Positions 33,238-45,999 of a stretch of DNA of 64,000 bases are shown piece by piece (the stretch's first letter is position 1; each line of letters begins with the position of its first letter). A program made the translations under genes and the position numbers. A model generated the notes under the pieces. It saw nothing but the letters and a program-made list of their open reading frames with translations. It ran no database searches and was not told the DNA's origin. The stretch comes from Tamarix chinensis (Eukaryota > Streptophyta > Magnoliopsida > Caryophyllales > Tamaricaceae), in NCBI GenBank assembly GCA_030549775.1, contig CM060175.1, positions 45,144,415 to 45,208,414 of the forward strand, given 5' to 3'.

Positions 33238-36200
33238 GTCAATACTAAAAAAATTCATTAAAAGAAGTTGTCGAAGCAAAAAAAACATAGGAAAAATGAA
33301 GTGCTACTGTTATACCTCACATAGGATAAACGCCCGCCGCCTACCCCATATTAGATACAAGGCTAAACTAAGAAAATATAGAAACAAAAGAGTACATAAA
33401 TTAATAATTTAATTAAACAACTCTAAATGTGTTTACATTGGATGACTCTAACGGGTTTCGGTCAAAACATTAAAGAATTCATGCTAGTAAGTATAGGATT
33501 ACAAAACATTAGTTGGGGCATGATGCCCAAAATAAAACCATGGTAGACCATGGAATCCACCAAACCTTTCAAATATCCTCACTCACAAGCCCTGAGCCAA
33601 CTAAGTTTAGCCTTTTACTGACCATCCCCCAAAACCTACACATAGTCCTCTAGTCGTGGTAATGTGTAGGTGACCAAAGAAATGGGCACATAAGTACACT
33701 AGGTACTGAGTAAGCCAAGTTGCTCATTTAATGTATACAAGTATGCTAATTTATTAGTCATGAACATAATGTACAAAGTACATTATGGTGGGACTATATA
33801 TATCAGTAAGAGTGCATAACACATGCTATTATATACAGATTTAACACAGTAAAAACATTATGCTTAGGAATCATAGCAGTTTCACATAACGACTTACATA
33901 ATTAATAGAGAGTAATCAAACAACCCCTAGGCTTATTTCCATTTATCCAATTCCATTAAGACATGCCATACATTTATCGATGTAAGAGATAGGCTAATCA
34001 ACTCAATTAATATTCCACTCCACCACCAATTAGCCAAGTGTATAAACTGGCTTTAACCATTTGGTCAACTATATCATTACTTCCAATTCATAGCCAATTG
34101 TTCACCATTAATTTGTTTATCATCTAATATTTTCCAAGCCATTTTTTATTATTGTTGAGTGATGGACTGTGCACCACTTCATAGTCAGGCTAAAGGCAAT
34201 GATCAAGTAGAAATAAGTCTAGGCCAAAGCCAATCATTAAAATGGACATATGTCCAAGCCAAAGCAGACTAATATAAACATGAGTCCTGGCTAAAGCCAA
34301 CCACCTAGGGAACTAGACCTTTTAGTATCAGTACCCCTAGTACATCATAAGTGTTTAAAGTAGGTAAGGTACCGGGACTTCTCAGGATCCTGCCCAAAAG
34401 CAAAGCTTGAAGGTACCAAAAACTCCCGATAGCTGATCGAGGATTGGGTAACTCAAACCCATACTCAAATGGACTTTCTTTTTCTTTACGTGATTTGTGT
34501 TTTATTCATAAGAATGGGTGATTATATAAGACCCATACAAATGAAACATGTCATATTTCCATCTTAATTCATGTTAACCTGTTTTCTTTCCATTTTTCCC
34601 AACGACATGGGTTTACCATTTGTCCTTAGCCAATATTATTCATATCCACCATTATATTCAATTCTAGCCATAGTTGAGTGCATGCCCTTTTCTCAATTAG
34701 TCTCACTTATCAAAAGTGAATTACCCATTTAATCCTTTTTACTACTCATTGAGTATACCATAACCTAATCCATTTGATCCTTTAATCAGGATAATAAACC
34801 ATGATAAAATCAATATTTTATCCATTAAATGACCATAGAATAATACCAATCATAGTCTTAATTAAGGCATAACTAAAGTTAAAAGAACCATTTAAGTAAA
34901 CTAGTCGAACCAGTTGATTAATCTGGCCCAAGCAGTCAATCAGTTGCACAAACCAGTAAACCAGTTTGAGTAGACAAGTCGATTGGTTGGACTCAAATAG
35001 ACATGCTTTCCTCAAAATAGTAGGTCTATTTAAGCAAACTAGTTGACTGCTCTTAGACCAATCAATTGGTTTTGCTAAACCCACCGATATTTTAAGTAGA
35101 GAGTAAGACCAAGGTCTCTATAGGTGTATCAATTGATGGGTTGGGTTAAGCAATCAACTATTCTAGGAACCATTTGATCGGTTTGACCTATCCAGTCGAT
35201 TGATCTACCCTAATGCAATATCAAACCACAAATTTCATGCCGATTCTTTCATATAAATCATTTTAAGCCATGTTAAAATATGTATCAACATCAACTAATA
35301 TGTTTCCAACTAAATCAGCATGCATTCCTCACCATAATATCATCATAGCCTATTTTATCCATTTGATTTCTTTTTTACTTAGATTATGTCATTCAAGAAT
35401 GCCCATCATACATATGACAACATTTCTTCATTCTAACATGCATCAATCAACTAAAGATATCAAGTGTCATACAAGAACGCATACTAATAATTTTAAGAGC
35501 AATAATCACTTATTTGATGCAAGCAAAAATCCTCTTAAAAATAGGGATTCCACTGTGTGAAATTATTAGCTTTGAAAATCTTAAAATCAAAGTCTGAAAC
35601 TCATAAATTATATCAAACTATTATAAAATTTGAAAATTATAAAATTAGAAGAGTGTGAAGACTTAATAATTTAAGGTTAAAATAGAGAAACCGCTAGATA
35701 AAATACTGAATCGTTTCCCAAAATTCAACTCTACCTTGCTTGAGAATCAAAAGAAGAAAGAGCTAGAGATAGGATCTGAAGAGTGTGTGGAGGTAGATTA
35801 ATAAGGCTAAAATTTTAGAGAGAAGAGAGGGAAAATAATACTTTTAGTCATTGAAATAAAGGTGAAATGAAGGGATGATTGGGGATATTTATAGCCAACC
35901 AATCAAAAAGAGTTGTTGAGGGTTTGGAGATTGACTTAAAACCTTACCATTGATAGTTAGAACTCAATCATAACGGGCTAATTTTTCGAGGGTTTTCTAA
36001 CCACTTATGCAAAGCTCAAATGGTGTCTCTAGAGAATTCAAGTCAATCAGGTCAAAATTCACATTCATGAATAGAGCAATAGGAAGTCACCATGGAAGGA
36101 ATGTTCCAACTACTCAAAAGCATGCCTGAGATCAAAGCATTCAGTCTCAGAATTGCATAAAAGAGAGAGGAAGAAGAAGATAATTGTTGAGCTCATCTCT

Positions 36201-36679
36201 ATCCTCATGTGTCCTAATCGACTTCCAGATTAAATCGAGATAATATTTTAGGTTAAATGCATTATAAAAATAGTTAAGAATCTCTTAGGGATAATCTTAA
36301 TTTAGTTGATAAGGTTCTAATTTAGTGTAAGGGATTTTTCCAAAAAAATAAAACTAAAAAACATAACCATCTCGACAAGGCAGTTGATCTGTTTACGGCT
36401 ACTAGTCGGCTGTTCATCCACCAATTGATCAATTTCCCACACCTAATGGATTGGTTTAGTAGAGGAACCCAATTTTGGATAAAATGGAAAACCGTTCAAT
36501 TGGTTTATGGAACCACTCGATGGGTTTGCTTTTAAAACTCAGTAAACTTAATTTTCCAATAGGATTTTAAACTAAATTTTATCCCAAAGCAAATCATGAC
36601 ATTTAATTAAAATTAAAGGCCAAAAATTTGATAAAATTTCTCATACATCTATGATACAAAAGTGTGGGCGTATTATACA
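33238..36679 (-). mobile_element. Diverged long solo LTR, copy H
   Basis: On the minus strand it starts TGTATAATACGCCCAC at 36679 and ends ..TTTAGTATTGAC at 33238. Identical flanks TTTGG (33233-33237 and 36680-36684) support a 3442-bp insertion. It has the family order in minus orientation: 'ctactgttatacc' and 'acaaggcta' terminal block (33305-33365), 'gtactgagtaagccaagttgctc' (33705-33728, compare 48185-48205 in D), a hairpin-like repeat zone with 'gccaaagcc' words (34180-34310), and repeated CGATTGGTT-type words (34900-35180, 36370-36540) shared with LTR G. The end base and the divergence from B-E are larger, so the boundary is less certain than for C and E. Confidence 0.6.
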
Positions 36680-37142
36680 TTTGGCCAAGTTGTTTATGGA
36701 ATATTTACATATCATACATTTAGTAAAGTATTTTTAATATGCATTCAGTACATTGTATGTTAGAACATAAGGTACATGAATAAACTTTATTAAAAAGTGT
36801 CAAATGTTGGTGTTGAATTTTATTGAATTCTATTTCAAAAATTTTATAAGAAAAATGTAAGATGTTTTTATTTGTTTGTGTCTGTGATAATATTGATTGT
36901 TGCTTGTGTTTTTGATTCATTGGAATCAAAATTTTCTGCAAGAACCAACTTGGAAACTGAAGGGAAGGTGTTAGGATACTCGGGTTATAGTTAAACCCTA
37001 GAGAATTATTAACCTTTGCTAAGTGTGTTAGGAAAGTTGATTTATATGGAGGGAGAACTGATTTTGAAGACATTTTTTAGGCAATATAAAAGCTCTGAAT
37101 TAATTTGGTATCACCCAATGCACAACTTCAACAACTTTTGGC

Positions 37143-38700
37143 AATGGAAACTCAATTACATAAGATGGAGTCTCACTTTGCCAAGCAAGATATAATGTAA
37201 ATTTTGCAAGAACATAATGACTTCTTTGGAGATTGAATAGAAAGTCATGCAAAGCCTACCAATCCTGTAGGAGGAAAATTTTTTAACTCACATGTAGAGC
37301 AAGAAGAATAGTCACAAGGTAGTGGAAGTAGTAGAAGGAAGAATGATCATCAATCTAGGTAGCATCATAACAAAGATTATCAAATAGGATCTTCTAGATT
37401 TTGATGATAAACTTGATTTTAAATTATTTCTTGAATGGTTACATGAGGCAGAGACTATTTTAGAATTAGAGGATTATAATTATGGGAAAATAAATTTAAA
37501 TTAGCTACTATTAAGTTTATTAAGTTTTCTAGGATATGGTATAATAATTTGACGGGAACTAGAGAAAGAGAAGATAAGTCAAAATTTAAATATTGGGCAT
37601 AAGCTTAAGAAAAATTTGAGAAGAAAATTTCTACCTAAAGAGTATGAGCAAGCTAATTATATTAGATTTACTATTATTAGACAAGGACTTTAAAGTGTTG
37701 AAGAGTATGTTTGGGAATTCGAGAGGTTAACACTTATATATAACATCCATGGGCAAAAGGAAAAAACATGTGCAAGATTTCTAAGTGGTCTAAACATAAT
37801 GATTCGAGATAAATTTAAAACTTGTCAATATGACTCTCTTGATGATATGATTAAGCTATATTTGAGATTTTAAAAGTAAATCAAATCTTCTAACCTTTAT
37901 TCGAAGCAAGGTAGTTCTTCTATAAAGTATGACTCAAGTACTTAAGCAACTAATTAATGGATAGGCACCTCAAGCTCTATGAATGTTGAGAAGAAAAAAG
38001 TGATTAACCTAGAGAAAAATGGAAATAAAATGGTTAATAAAGTATCTACAAAACAATGTATTAAGTCTTCGGGATTTGGAAACTTTGCTAGAGAATGTCC
38101 CAACCAAAGGGTACTATCTATATAAGAGATTGAAGCCATGGAGACATGTGAAGAAGATGTTTAGTACGAGTTAAGTGAAGAGATTCTAAGTGAATTAGAG
38201 GATTAAGGAAATGATTGCTAGTTCTATAAAGAGTACTTCAAGTGCAAGTTAATGAGAAACCTAGTAAATGAGAGAAGATATTCATGACTAAAGGAAGAGT
38301 GGGAGACATAGTTTGTTGGGTTATCATTGATAGTGGATCTTATACAAATGTGGCTAATAAGAGGATGGTGAAGGAATTAGGTTTATAGACAACACCACAT
38401 CTGAGGCCTTATTCTCTTCAATGACTCAATAGAGATAAAGGAGTCAAGGTAACAAACAAACCTTAATCTCATTTTGAATTGGTAATTATTATAATGAATT
38501 GCTATGTGATTTTTTTCTTATAGATTTAAGTGGAATCTTATTAGATATACAATGAAAATATGATTGATGTGCTATTCATATAGGTATTACTAATGAATAT
38601 CTTATTGAAAATGATTAGAAGAAGCATAAACACAAACCTTGTAAGTATGAAAATGATAACATAGTAAAAAATGAAAAGATTTTATTTGTACACAATAAGG
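37143..38700 (+). pseudogene. gag-protease pseudogene at the 5' side of chimera S
   Basis: Decayed gag like that of P/Q: 'DDKLDFKLFLEWLHEAETIL' (about 37400), 'FSRIWYNNLTGTRERE', and later 'SVEEYVWEFERL'. The knuckle near 38058-38105 reads 'CIKSSGFGNFARECPNQR', where second Cys is Ser and His is Asn. The protease 'GDIVCWVIIDSGSYTNVANK' (about 38305-38365) keeps DSG. Text through 'KNEKILFVHNKAMI' (to about 38705) parallels the P-type polyprotein. A weak second PBS-like word TGGTATCACCC at 37106 is judged coincidental because gag starts only about 25 bp later. Many stops. The downstream partner is of a different lineage (see 38703). Confidence 0.65.
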
Positions 38701-38702
38701 CT

Positions 38703-41700
38703 ATGATATATTGTAATAGGATGCATAGAGATGTGGCCTTTTCCATTAGAAAATTTGATCTTTTAGTATATCTTATAAAGTTTGAAATTCTTGACTTTGA
38801 TTTTATCCTAAGTATGGAAATTCTCTTGAGATATCAAGATATAATCAATTTCTTATATAAGTATGTGGTTCTCAAGGGACCAAAGGTTGTTAGCTTCTCT
38901 TATAGGAGATACAAGCCTAGGCCCTCAGTGAGGATGGTGCTTATGGTGGTGCTTAGTATGGTTGTGTGAAGGGTGAACTATATCTACTTATGTAGTATTC
39001 AAGATTTGGCTAGTAAGAACCCATCAATTGAGGGTATCTTAGCAAGATGAGATTTTCCGTATATGTTTCCTAATGATATCTCAAGTATACTGCTAATGTA
39101 TGAGATAGAATTTATGATAAAATTTCTACGAGAAGAGATATTATATCAAAGGTGCCCTATCACTTAGCGACAATTGAGATGGAATGGTTGAACACTTAAT
39201 TGGAAGAGTTATTAGATAATGGGTGCATTTCACCAGGTGTATCACCATAGGAAGTACCAATCATTTTTGTGAGGAAGAATGGCGGTGTGTTAAGACTCTC
39301 CATCAATTATCAAGGATTGAATTAGGTTACGATGAATAACTGTTGTCCTTTACCTCGAATTGACAACCTTTTTGATCAAATCCATGTTTATGATGATGGA
39401 TAGTAGATTAAGGTATAATTAGTTGATGATTATAAAGGACATATCGTATACTGCCTTCATAATAATGTACGACCATTATAAGGTCACTATGATGTCCTTT
39501 GCACTCACAAATGTACCAAAAATGTTCATAACTCTCATAAACCACATATTTTAGTAGCACCTTGATCAGTTCATTATGTTCTTCATCAATAGCATAATGA
39601 TTTGATATATGACTTGTGAGGTACACAAGCAACATCTAAAGTAGACATTAGCACTTTTGACAATGCACCTGTAGTAAATGAAGCTCTCAAAATGTGAGTG
39701 TTGGCTAGATTAGTTAACTTTCCTTAGTCATTTCGTCTCAAAGGAGGGTATGTCGGTATATCCTTTGAAGATTAAAGTAGTATCAAAGTGGCCAGCACTG
39801 ATGAATGTGAGGGAGATATATAGTTTTCTAGGTATGGCAAGCTATAATAGACTTTTTATATGGGATTTTTCTAGGAATTGTCATCATTTGACTACCTTTT
39901 TGAAGAAGATATTGTGATTTCATTAGAATGAGAATTACACTAAAGTTTCTAATCAAAATGACATTAGCTCTTATACTTATCTTTCCGTTAGGTACGGAGA
40001 GATTTGAGGTGTATAGTGATGCAACTATGAATTATTTTGTGTGTTTGTTGATGCGGCATGGTAGGATAATGGAATATTACTCTTTCCAATTGAAGAAGCA
40101 TCTGCAAAACTATCCCACTCATGACCTTGAGCTAGCTATAGTGGTTCTTGCCTTGAAGATATAGATATATTGCCTGTATAGAGTCTATTGTAAGTTCTAT
40201 ATCGACTATAAAAGCCTTAAGTACATCTTCACTCAGGATATGCTGACCATGAGATAGTAGAGATGCCTAGAGTTGCTACAAGACTATAATTTAGAGTTAA
40301 CCTACAATGAAGGTAATGATAATAGTGTATCAGATTCTCTCACTAGAAAACCTTCACACTACTTGGGTTTATTGGTTGCTTTAGACTTTAGCAGGAGCTT
40401 TAGGAGATGCTAATGAGATCATTGGGTTTGGGGATCTTGAGATGAGGATGAGCACTCTCTTGATCACACTAGCCATTTTTTATGAGATTCAAGCGAGTAA
40501 CCTAGGAGATGTCAAGCTCGAGTGGATTAAGCGAGCTATAGAAGAGGGTAGAGCAATAGAGTTTCATATTTATGAGGATGATCTTGTACATTTTTTATGT
40601 AGATGGTACATTCCCTAGAGTTGTGGAGAGCTAAAGTAGATTCTAGAGGAGGGTCATCATATGCCTTATTCCATACATAATATAAGGGAAAAGTTACATA
40701 AGGATCTAAAGTAGATCTATTAGTGGCCATGTATGAAGTGGAAGATTGTAAACTTTGTAGCTAAATTCTTGACTTGTTAGAAGGTAAAGGTTGATCATAA
40801 CTATCTATCATGGTTGGTTTAGTCATTAAAGGTTCCTGAATGGAAGTGGGATAGCATGTCAATGGACACCATTGTTTGTTTTTTGAGGACCTGTAATCGT
40901 TCAGATTCAATTTAGGTTTTAGTTGACCAAATCGTAAATATTCATACCAATAAGGTTGACAAGAGTAAGAAATAGATGGGCAATGCTTATAAGAAACATG
41001 TGATACGTTACCATTAGGTGCCCAAGGACATTTGGTTGGGCTGAGTTTCCAAACTTTTATCTTCCTTCTAGAAGAAGTTGTAAGTAGATTTCGAAACAAA
41101 GTTGAAGATGAGCACTACTTTCTATCAAGCTATAGAGGGTAAGATTAAGCACACTATTTAGAATTTGGAGGATATGCTTTAGTTGTGCGGACTTAATTTT
41201 TAGGGTAGTTGGTAGGATCATTTGGAATTGATAGAATTCTCCTAAAAAAGATTCATCTGGTGAGCATACGAATGGCACTATTTGAGGCACTCTATGTAGA
41301 GAAGTCTTGTAGTTTCTTATGTTGGAGAAACTTAAGTGAGACAATTGTGTTGGGACAGGAGATGTTAGAATACACTAATAGGAAAATTAGGCTAATATAA
41401 GATCAAATGAAGGCTACCTAGGATAGGTAGAATACTTATAAAGATCTATGAAGGAGGATAGATTGTTCTAAGGTAGGTCACTGAGTGCTTTTGAAGGTTT
41501 CAACCACTAAGGGTATGATGCATTTTAGTTGGAAGGGCAAGCTTAGTCGAAGGTACGTTAGACCATATGAGATTTTTGATCAAGGTGGACAGATTGTTTA
41601 CCAAATTACCTTTCCTAATGAGATTTCATGTATGAATAGATCTTTTTACTTCTCTCACTTGAGGCAATATGTGGAAAATCCATCTCACATCATTCAGTCG

Positions 41701-41880
41701 AACAGGATTGAGCTAGATGATGTGTTGTATTATGAGGCGAGACCATTGAGGATCCTTAACACCAAGACTCATGAGATGCATTCAAAGGCTATCCCGTTAG
41801 GGAAGAAATTATTGTCATGCCATGGAGCAAAGGAAGCCACCTAAGAGTATGAGGAGGAAATCAAGATGAAGAATCCAAAT
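38703..41880 (+). pseudogene. Tekay/Del-type pol pseudogene with chromodomain (element S)
   Basis: From about 38740 the text follows chromovirus Tekay/Del pol: protease end 'LDFDFILSMEILLRYQDIIN' with 'VVLKGPKVVSFSYRR', RT pieces near 39230-39370 ('PIIFVRKNGGVLRLSINYQG', 'PLPRIDNLFDQ'), connection/RNase H 'FEVYSDATMNYFVCLLMRHG' (39988 on) and 'ELTYNEGNDNSVSDSLTRKP' (40294 on). Integrase follows with 'SLKVPEWKWDSMSMDTIVCF' (about 40826-40887), 'RMALFEALY' (41269), then an open 119-aa end (41485-41844) with 'FSWKGKLSRRYVRPYEIFDQ', 'FYFSHLRQYVENPSHIIQ' and a chromodomain-like 'MHSKAIPLGKKLL'. The catalytic RT Asp box is not intact. Stops are frequent elsewhere. Confidence 0.8.
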
Positions 41881-41924
41881 CTTTTTGTTTAGTTACATTG
41901 TGTGGGTAACACTGCCTCTTTTAA

Positions 41925-42055
41925 AGGGGGACCACCCTTCTCTCTTCTACTATCTCTTGGTTGTTATTTTATTTTTATTTGATGCCTTAGGATATTTTCA
42001 TTATTTTGGGCCACAATAATTTTTTTTTCTTTTGTGGACTTCAGGCGGTAGTGTT
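41925..42055 (+). other. 3' untranslated region and PPT-like end of element S
   Basis: Purine run AAAGGGGGA at about 41922-41930 and GGCGGTAGTG at 42045-42054 lie just before the LTR start TGTAATACTC (42056). This matches the Del/Tekay arrangement, in which a G-rich tract abuts TGTAACACCCC-type LTRs. Confidence 0.5.
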
Positions 42056-43038
42056 GTAATACTCAATTCTAAAATTATTCAAATTGTATTTAAAAGTATG
42101 TTGATATAAAATCAATGACTTTTGGTTGTTTAAAGGGCTTGAAAGTTTATTAAGTTGTGAATTTTAGGCACATTAGTTGCCTGGTTTGCCTAACTAATTG
42201 ACGGGTACACTTAGAAACATGTTATTTTATTTCACGATAAACTAGTAAACTAGCTTGCTCAAAGTAATTGATTGGTTGTCCTACGATTTCAAATTCTTTT
42301 TTTGATTTTGATTTGATTATTTTTTCAATTTTTATGAAAATTTCTAATTAAAATTTTTTAGTGCTAATAAGCATATTTTGGTTCTTTGTTATTATTTTGT
42401 ACATTCTTTAGATCATTATATGATTTTATTTAGTTAAAATTTTCCCAAAAATACTTTTTGCGACATTTCTTACCTTCTCTCTTCTCCCTCACTTTCCTCT
42501 CTCTTATAGTTGTCATGGCTTCATTTTTGACTCTCTAAACCACTTTATTGACTTACCAACCCACTTATATGCCTCTCCTTGATCATACTCCACCTCCCTC
42601 TCCTCAACATGTGTTCCCTTACCCCTTAGTTGCCCACATTCATGCTAAGTCAGACTTCCCTCTCTCCCACCATCACTCTCTTCTATATACTCCATTCCTA
42701 ATTCAATTCACTCCCTATCATATGGATTTTCTCATTCACTCCCTCTTCCCTTATGAAATTTGCTAAGTGTTAGGTATTCTCCACTTTTCATCCTTCTTCC
42801 TTTTCCACTAAGAAAACAAAGTCTTTCCTCTTGTTTCCTCATCTTTAGTTAAATCATTATCTTCCATACATTCCCCTAACCATAGCTTTAACTATCCCTT
42901 ATTATTTTAAGTAATGATAGATTAAGGTTTTGAGAAAGGTCATAGGTCTTAACTTTATTTCCATTGGAATTCTATTTTGGTGAAATGGTTTGCTTATGGA
43001 ATTCTCTTCTTCTTTTCATTTCACTTTATTATGTTTGA
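42056..43038 (+). mobile_element. 3' LTR of S (copy G), first part
   Basis: Starts TGTAATACTCAATTCTAAAATT right after the S coding end, so this is its 3' LTR. It contains AATTGATTGG-type words (42195-42285) and a C/T-rich promoter-like block (42470-42790), in the same order as the 5' part of B and E. It breaks at 43038, where the TRIM-like element is inserted, and resumes at 59962. The small frame 42548-42766 lies in the C/T-rich block and is not a gene. Confidence 0.7.
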
Positions 43039-43938
43039 TGATGTGTAGCGGAACGAGTGGTTTCAAAATGAGGATATGGATGAAGAAATATGGATGAACT
43101 AAGGATTACTTCTAAATTGAGGATATGGATGAAGGATCATGCAAAATAATTCTTTAAACTATCTTTAAAAGCCTCACATAGATAACTCTCAAAGGATCTC
43201 TAATGAAGAAATATATAGTAAACTTCACTAGATAACTCTATACAAACCCACACAGGAAAGGTATAGAGGGTTTCTAAATTATCACCCACACAAATAAGAT
43301 AATTTAGAGACAAATCTATTTTATGAATCACACAGATACCGTAAACATAAAACAAAGAAATACACACAGGGTTTCGATGAGAGAAAACTCAATTTAATAA
43401 CTTAATTCAACTATTCTCCTCAAATAATGAATTTACATGCGATATTTATAGAATAATATCCACCTCCTCATATAACCTCCTTAGTAATAGACTAATCTAA
43501 ATTTGAATATCATAAACACTAATTAAATCACTATTCATGTGAACAGTAATCTCCTATGGTACTAATAATTAAATCCTAACAAAATCTTAAAAAGATAAGA
43601 TACATCATAATATAAAAGATAAACACTATTGAATTTCCTAATGATTAAGGAAATAAATTAATTTAATAATATCCTAACATGATTATCAAACAAGTCAATA
43701 ACAACCTAGCTAATAACTATGAAAATATAATGGCGTCCATAATGGTAATTACAACACTTTATCCATTAGTGTGTAAAAATTAACTTCACACACATATGGT
43801 AACAAAAGTCATAAATTTGTGTAGAAAACTTGGATTTGAGATCCAAAAGATGCATTGGACTCCTAATTTAATAACCTTTCCGATGATATCAATATTTGTT
43901 TTTTGATAAGTAGAAATTTATTACTATCGAAATAGAGA

Positions 43939-44982
43939 TTACAAAGTAGCAGTACACTCAATACAATCAACAAGCGATAAGCATCTAGCATACTTAGCAT
44001 AAAAACTATAATTCCCTAGCCTCCTGGAGACATTCATAATTATGATCCTTAATAGCACAAAATTTTGTCTAGTACTATTCTGAAACACCCTAAGATTCCT
44101 TTCATGCCAAATAGTAGCAAGGTAAGAAATAAATAAAGCTCCTAAAATGTGTTTCTTCTTTACTGCTTGTCGAGATCTTGCAGTTAAGGTCTTTACTTCA
44201 TGATCCCACCTCAGAATGGGGTCACTTATGCCAGCACACATCATGATATGGTTCCAAATAATGGAGGTTTTAGGACAAAACAGAAACAAGTGATTTCTGG
44301 TCTCACTCTGCTGTTGACAAAAAAACACAGTTTTGATCCACCTCCATTCCTATCTCCCTCAACCTTTATTTAGTTAACAACCAGTTTCTACATGCAAGCC
44401 AAGCTATAAATTTTAATCTTGGTGTTGATAAAGACCTCCATATCAGCTTTTCCCATGATTGCTTGTCCTATGTTGCTCTAATGGAATGATAGGCTACTTG
44501 GATACTATAATTAGTAATATTCCTTGTCTCAAAACTATGTATTGGAGAAGATTTCTAGTTTGCAAAATCCTGAGAAAGATCCAGGAAGTATAAGAGGTAG
44601 GAATGAAGTCCCGCACAGATCTCTGCTTAATATATATGGAATGCACCCATTTGACCCATAATATATCCTTTTTTGCTACAATGTTCCATAGAAGCTTCCC
44701 CAAAGCACAACAATTCCAAAGTTCAAGATTGAGTAAGCCAAGTCCACCCTCATTGATTGGTGAGCAAAGTATATCCCAAGTAACAAGGGCAGCCTTCCTT
44801 ACATGCAGCTTTCCAGACCATAGGAAATTCCTACACATGATGATAAAACAGTGTAAAACTTTCCTAGGTAGCAAAATAATTTGACTGAAATAGAGTTGGA
44901 TACTGAATAAAACATATTTAATAAGCTGTAACCTCCCAGCATAAGACAGAAATAAGGTTGCAGATGAGTTGTAGACAATCAA
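43939..44982 (-). pseudogene. LINE ORF2 C-terminal part (thumb and zf-RVT region)
   Basis: After the RT, two open pieces continue ORF2: 44982-44494 ('SYAGRLQLIKYVLFSIQLYF', 'FLWSGKLHVRKAALVTWDIL', 'GGLGLLNLELWNCCALGKLL') and 44328-43939 ('CQQQSETRNHLFLFCPKTSI', 'IWHERNLRVFQNSTRQNFVL'). The latter is the zf-RVT / reverse-transcriptase zinc-binding region (HLFFxCP-type) that ends plant LINE ORF2 proteins. The gap 44493-44329 needs a frame change. Confidence 0.85.
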
Positions 44983-45001
44983 GAAGAGGTCAAAGGTAGG
45001 C

Positions 45002-45997
45002 CTAGGTAAGTAATAGGAAACACCCTACTGGAAACCTGAGAAAGTCCAGGATGGTAGATTGAGTTTGAACATCAACACCCCCAAAAAACACAATGCATTT
45101 AAGAGGATTAATCACTAGCCCTAAAATTGTAGAGAAATGATCCAGAACCTCTTTAAGACGTTGCACGCTCTGCAGATTACCCTTACAAAACAACAATAAA
45201 TCATCAGCAAAATTTAAGTTTATAAGCTGTAGGCCTTTACACCTAGGATGAGCATTAAACCTTGGATCAACCCATAACTTCTTCAAACACCTACTGAAAT
45301 AATCCATCACAAGAACAAAAAGATAAGGAGATAGAGGATCTCCTTGCCTTAAGCCTCTTTTTCTAGGAAAATGAGTAGCAAGAACACCATTAAATGTGAC
45401 AGAATAAGACACAGTGGTCACACAAGTCATAATCAACTTTATAAAGTGGGAAGGAAAACCATACAAGATAAGGAGTTGCTGCAAAAAATCCCAATTTACC
45501 ATGTCATATGCCTTCTTAAGATCAATCTTAAGCATACATCTAGGTGAGATGCCCTTATGAGAGTACTTTCTGACTAATTCATGAGCCAAAAGTATATTTT
45601 CTCCAATGCTTCTCCCCTTAATGAAAGCATTCTGAGAATGGTTAATAATGGTGGGCATAATATTCTCCAATCTATGGAAAAAAAATTTTGAAATAATTTT
45701 ATACAACACATTGCAGCAAGCTATGGGTCTAAATTCAATGACCCTATTTGCATTTGGTTGCTTGGGGATAAGAGTTAAATCATTAATGTTTAGCTTTCTA
45801 GGTAAAAAACCAGATGTAAAAAACTCTCGAATAGCCCACGGTACCTCATTTGCAATAATTGGCCAACTAGCCTTGAAAAACCTTGTAGAAAATCCATCCA
45901 CTCTAGGAGCTTTAGTATCATCCATAGAGAAGATAGCCACTTTGAGTTCATCTACTGTAACAGGCGCAGTAAGCCCGGCATGATGATACTGATCCAC
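45002..45997 (-). pseudogene. LINE ORF2 reverse transcriptase domain
   Basis: An uninterrupted 331-codon stretch with all core RT_nLTR blocks: 'DDTKAPRVDGFSTRFFKASW' (PG(PD)G-like), 'IEFRPIACCNVLYKIISKFF', 'QNAFIKGRSIGENILLAHEL', 'CMLKIDLKKAYDMVNWDFLQ' (first catalytic Asp), 'RGLRQGDPLSPYLFVLVMDY', and 'NLNFADDLLLFCKGN' (FADD box with both Asp). The catalytic residues appear intact although the whole ORF2 is broken upstream and downstream. It is the best-preserved coding piece of the window. Confidence 0.92.
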
Positions 45998-45999
45998 AT

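Noticed and set aside
37106..37116. PBS-like TGGTATCACCC
   Set aside because: Only about 25 bp before the gag ATG, unlike the 700-900 bp leaders of R and Q; the site at 32721 fits better.
33238..43038. H and G as the two LTRs of element S
   Set aside because: H is in minus orientation with its own candidate duplication, while G and the S coding region are plus.
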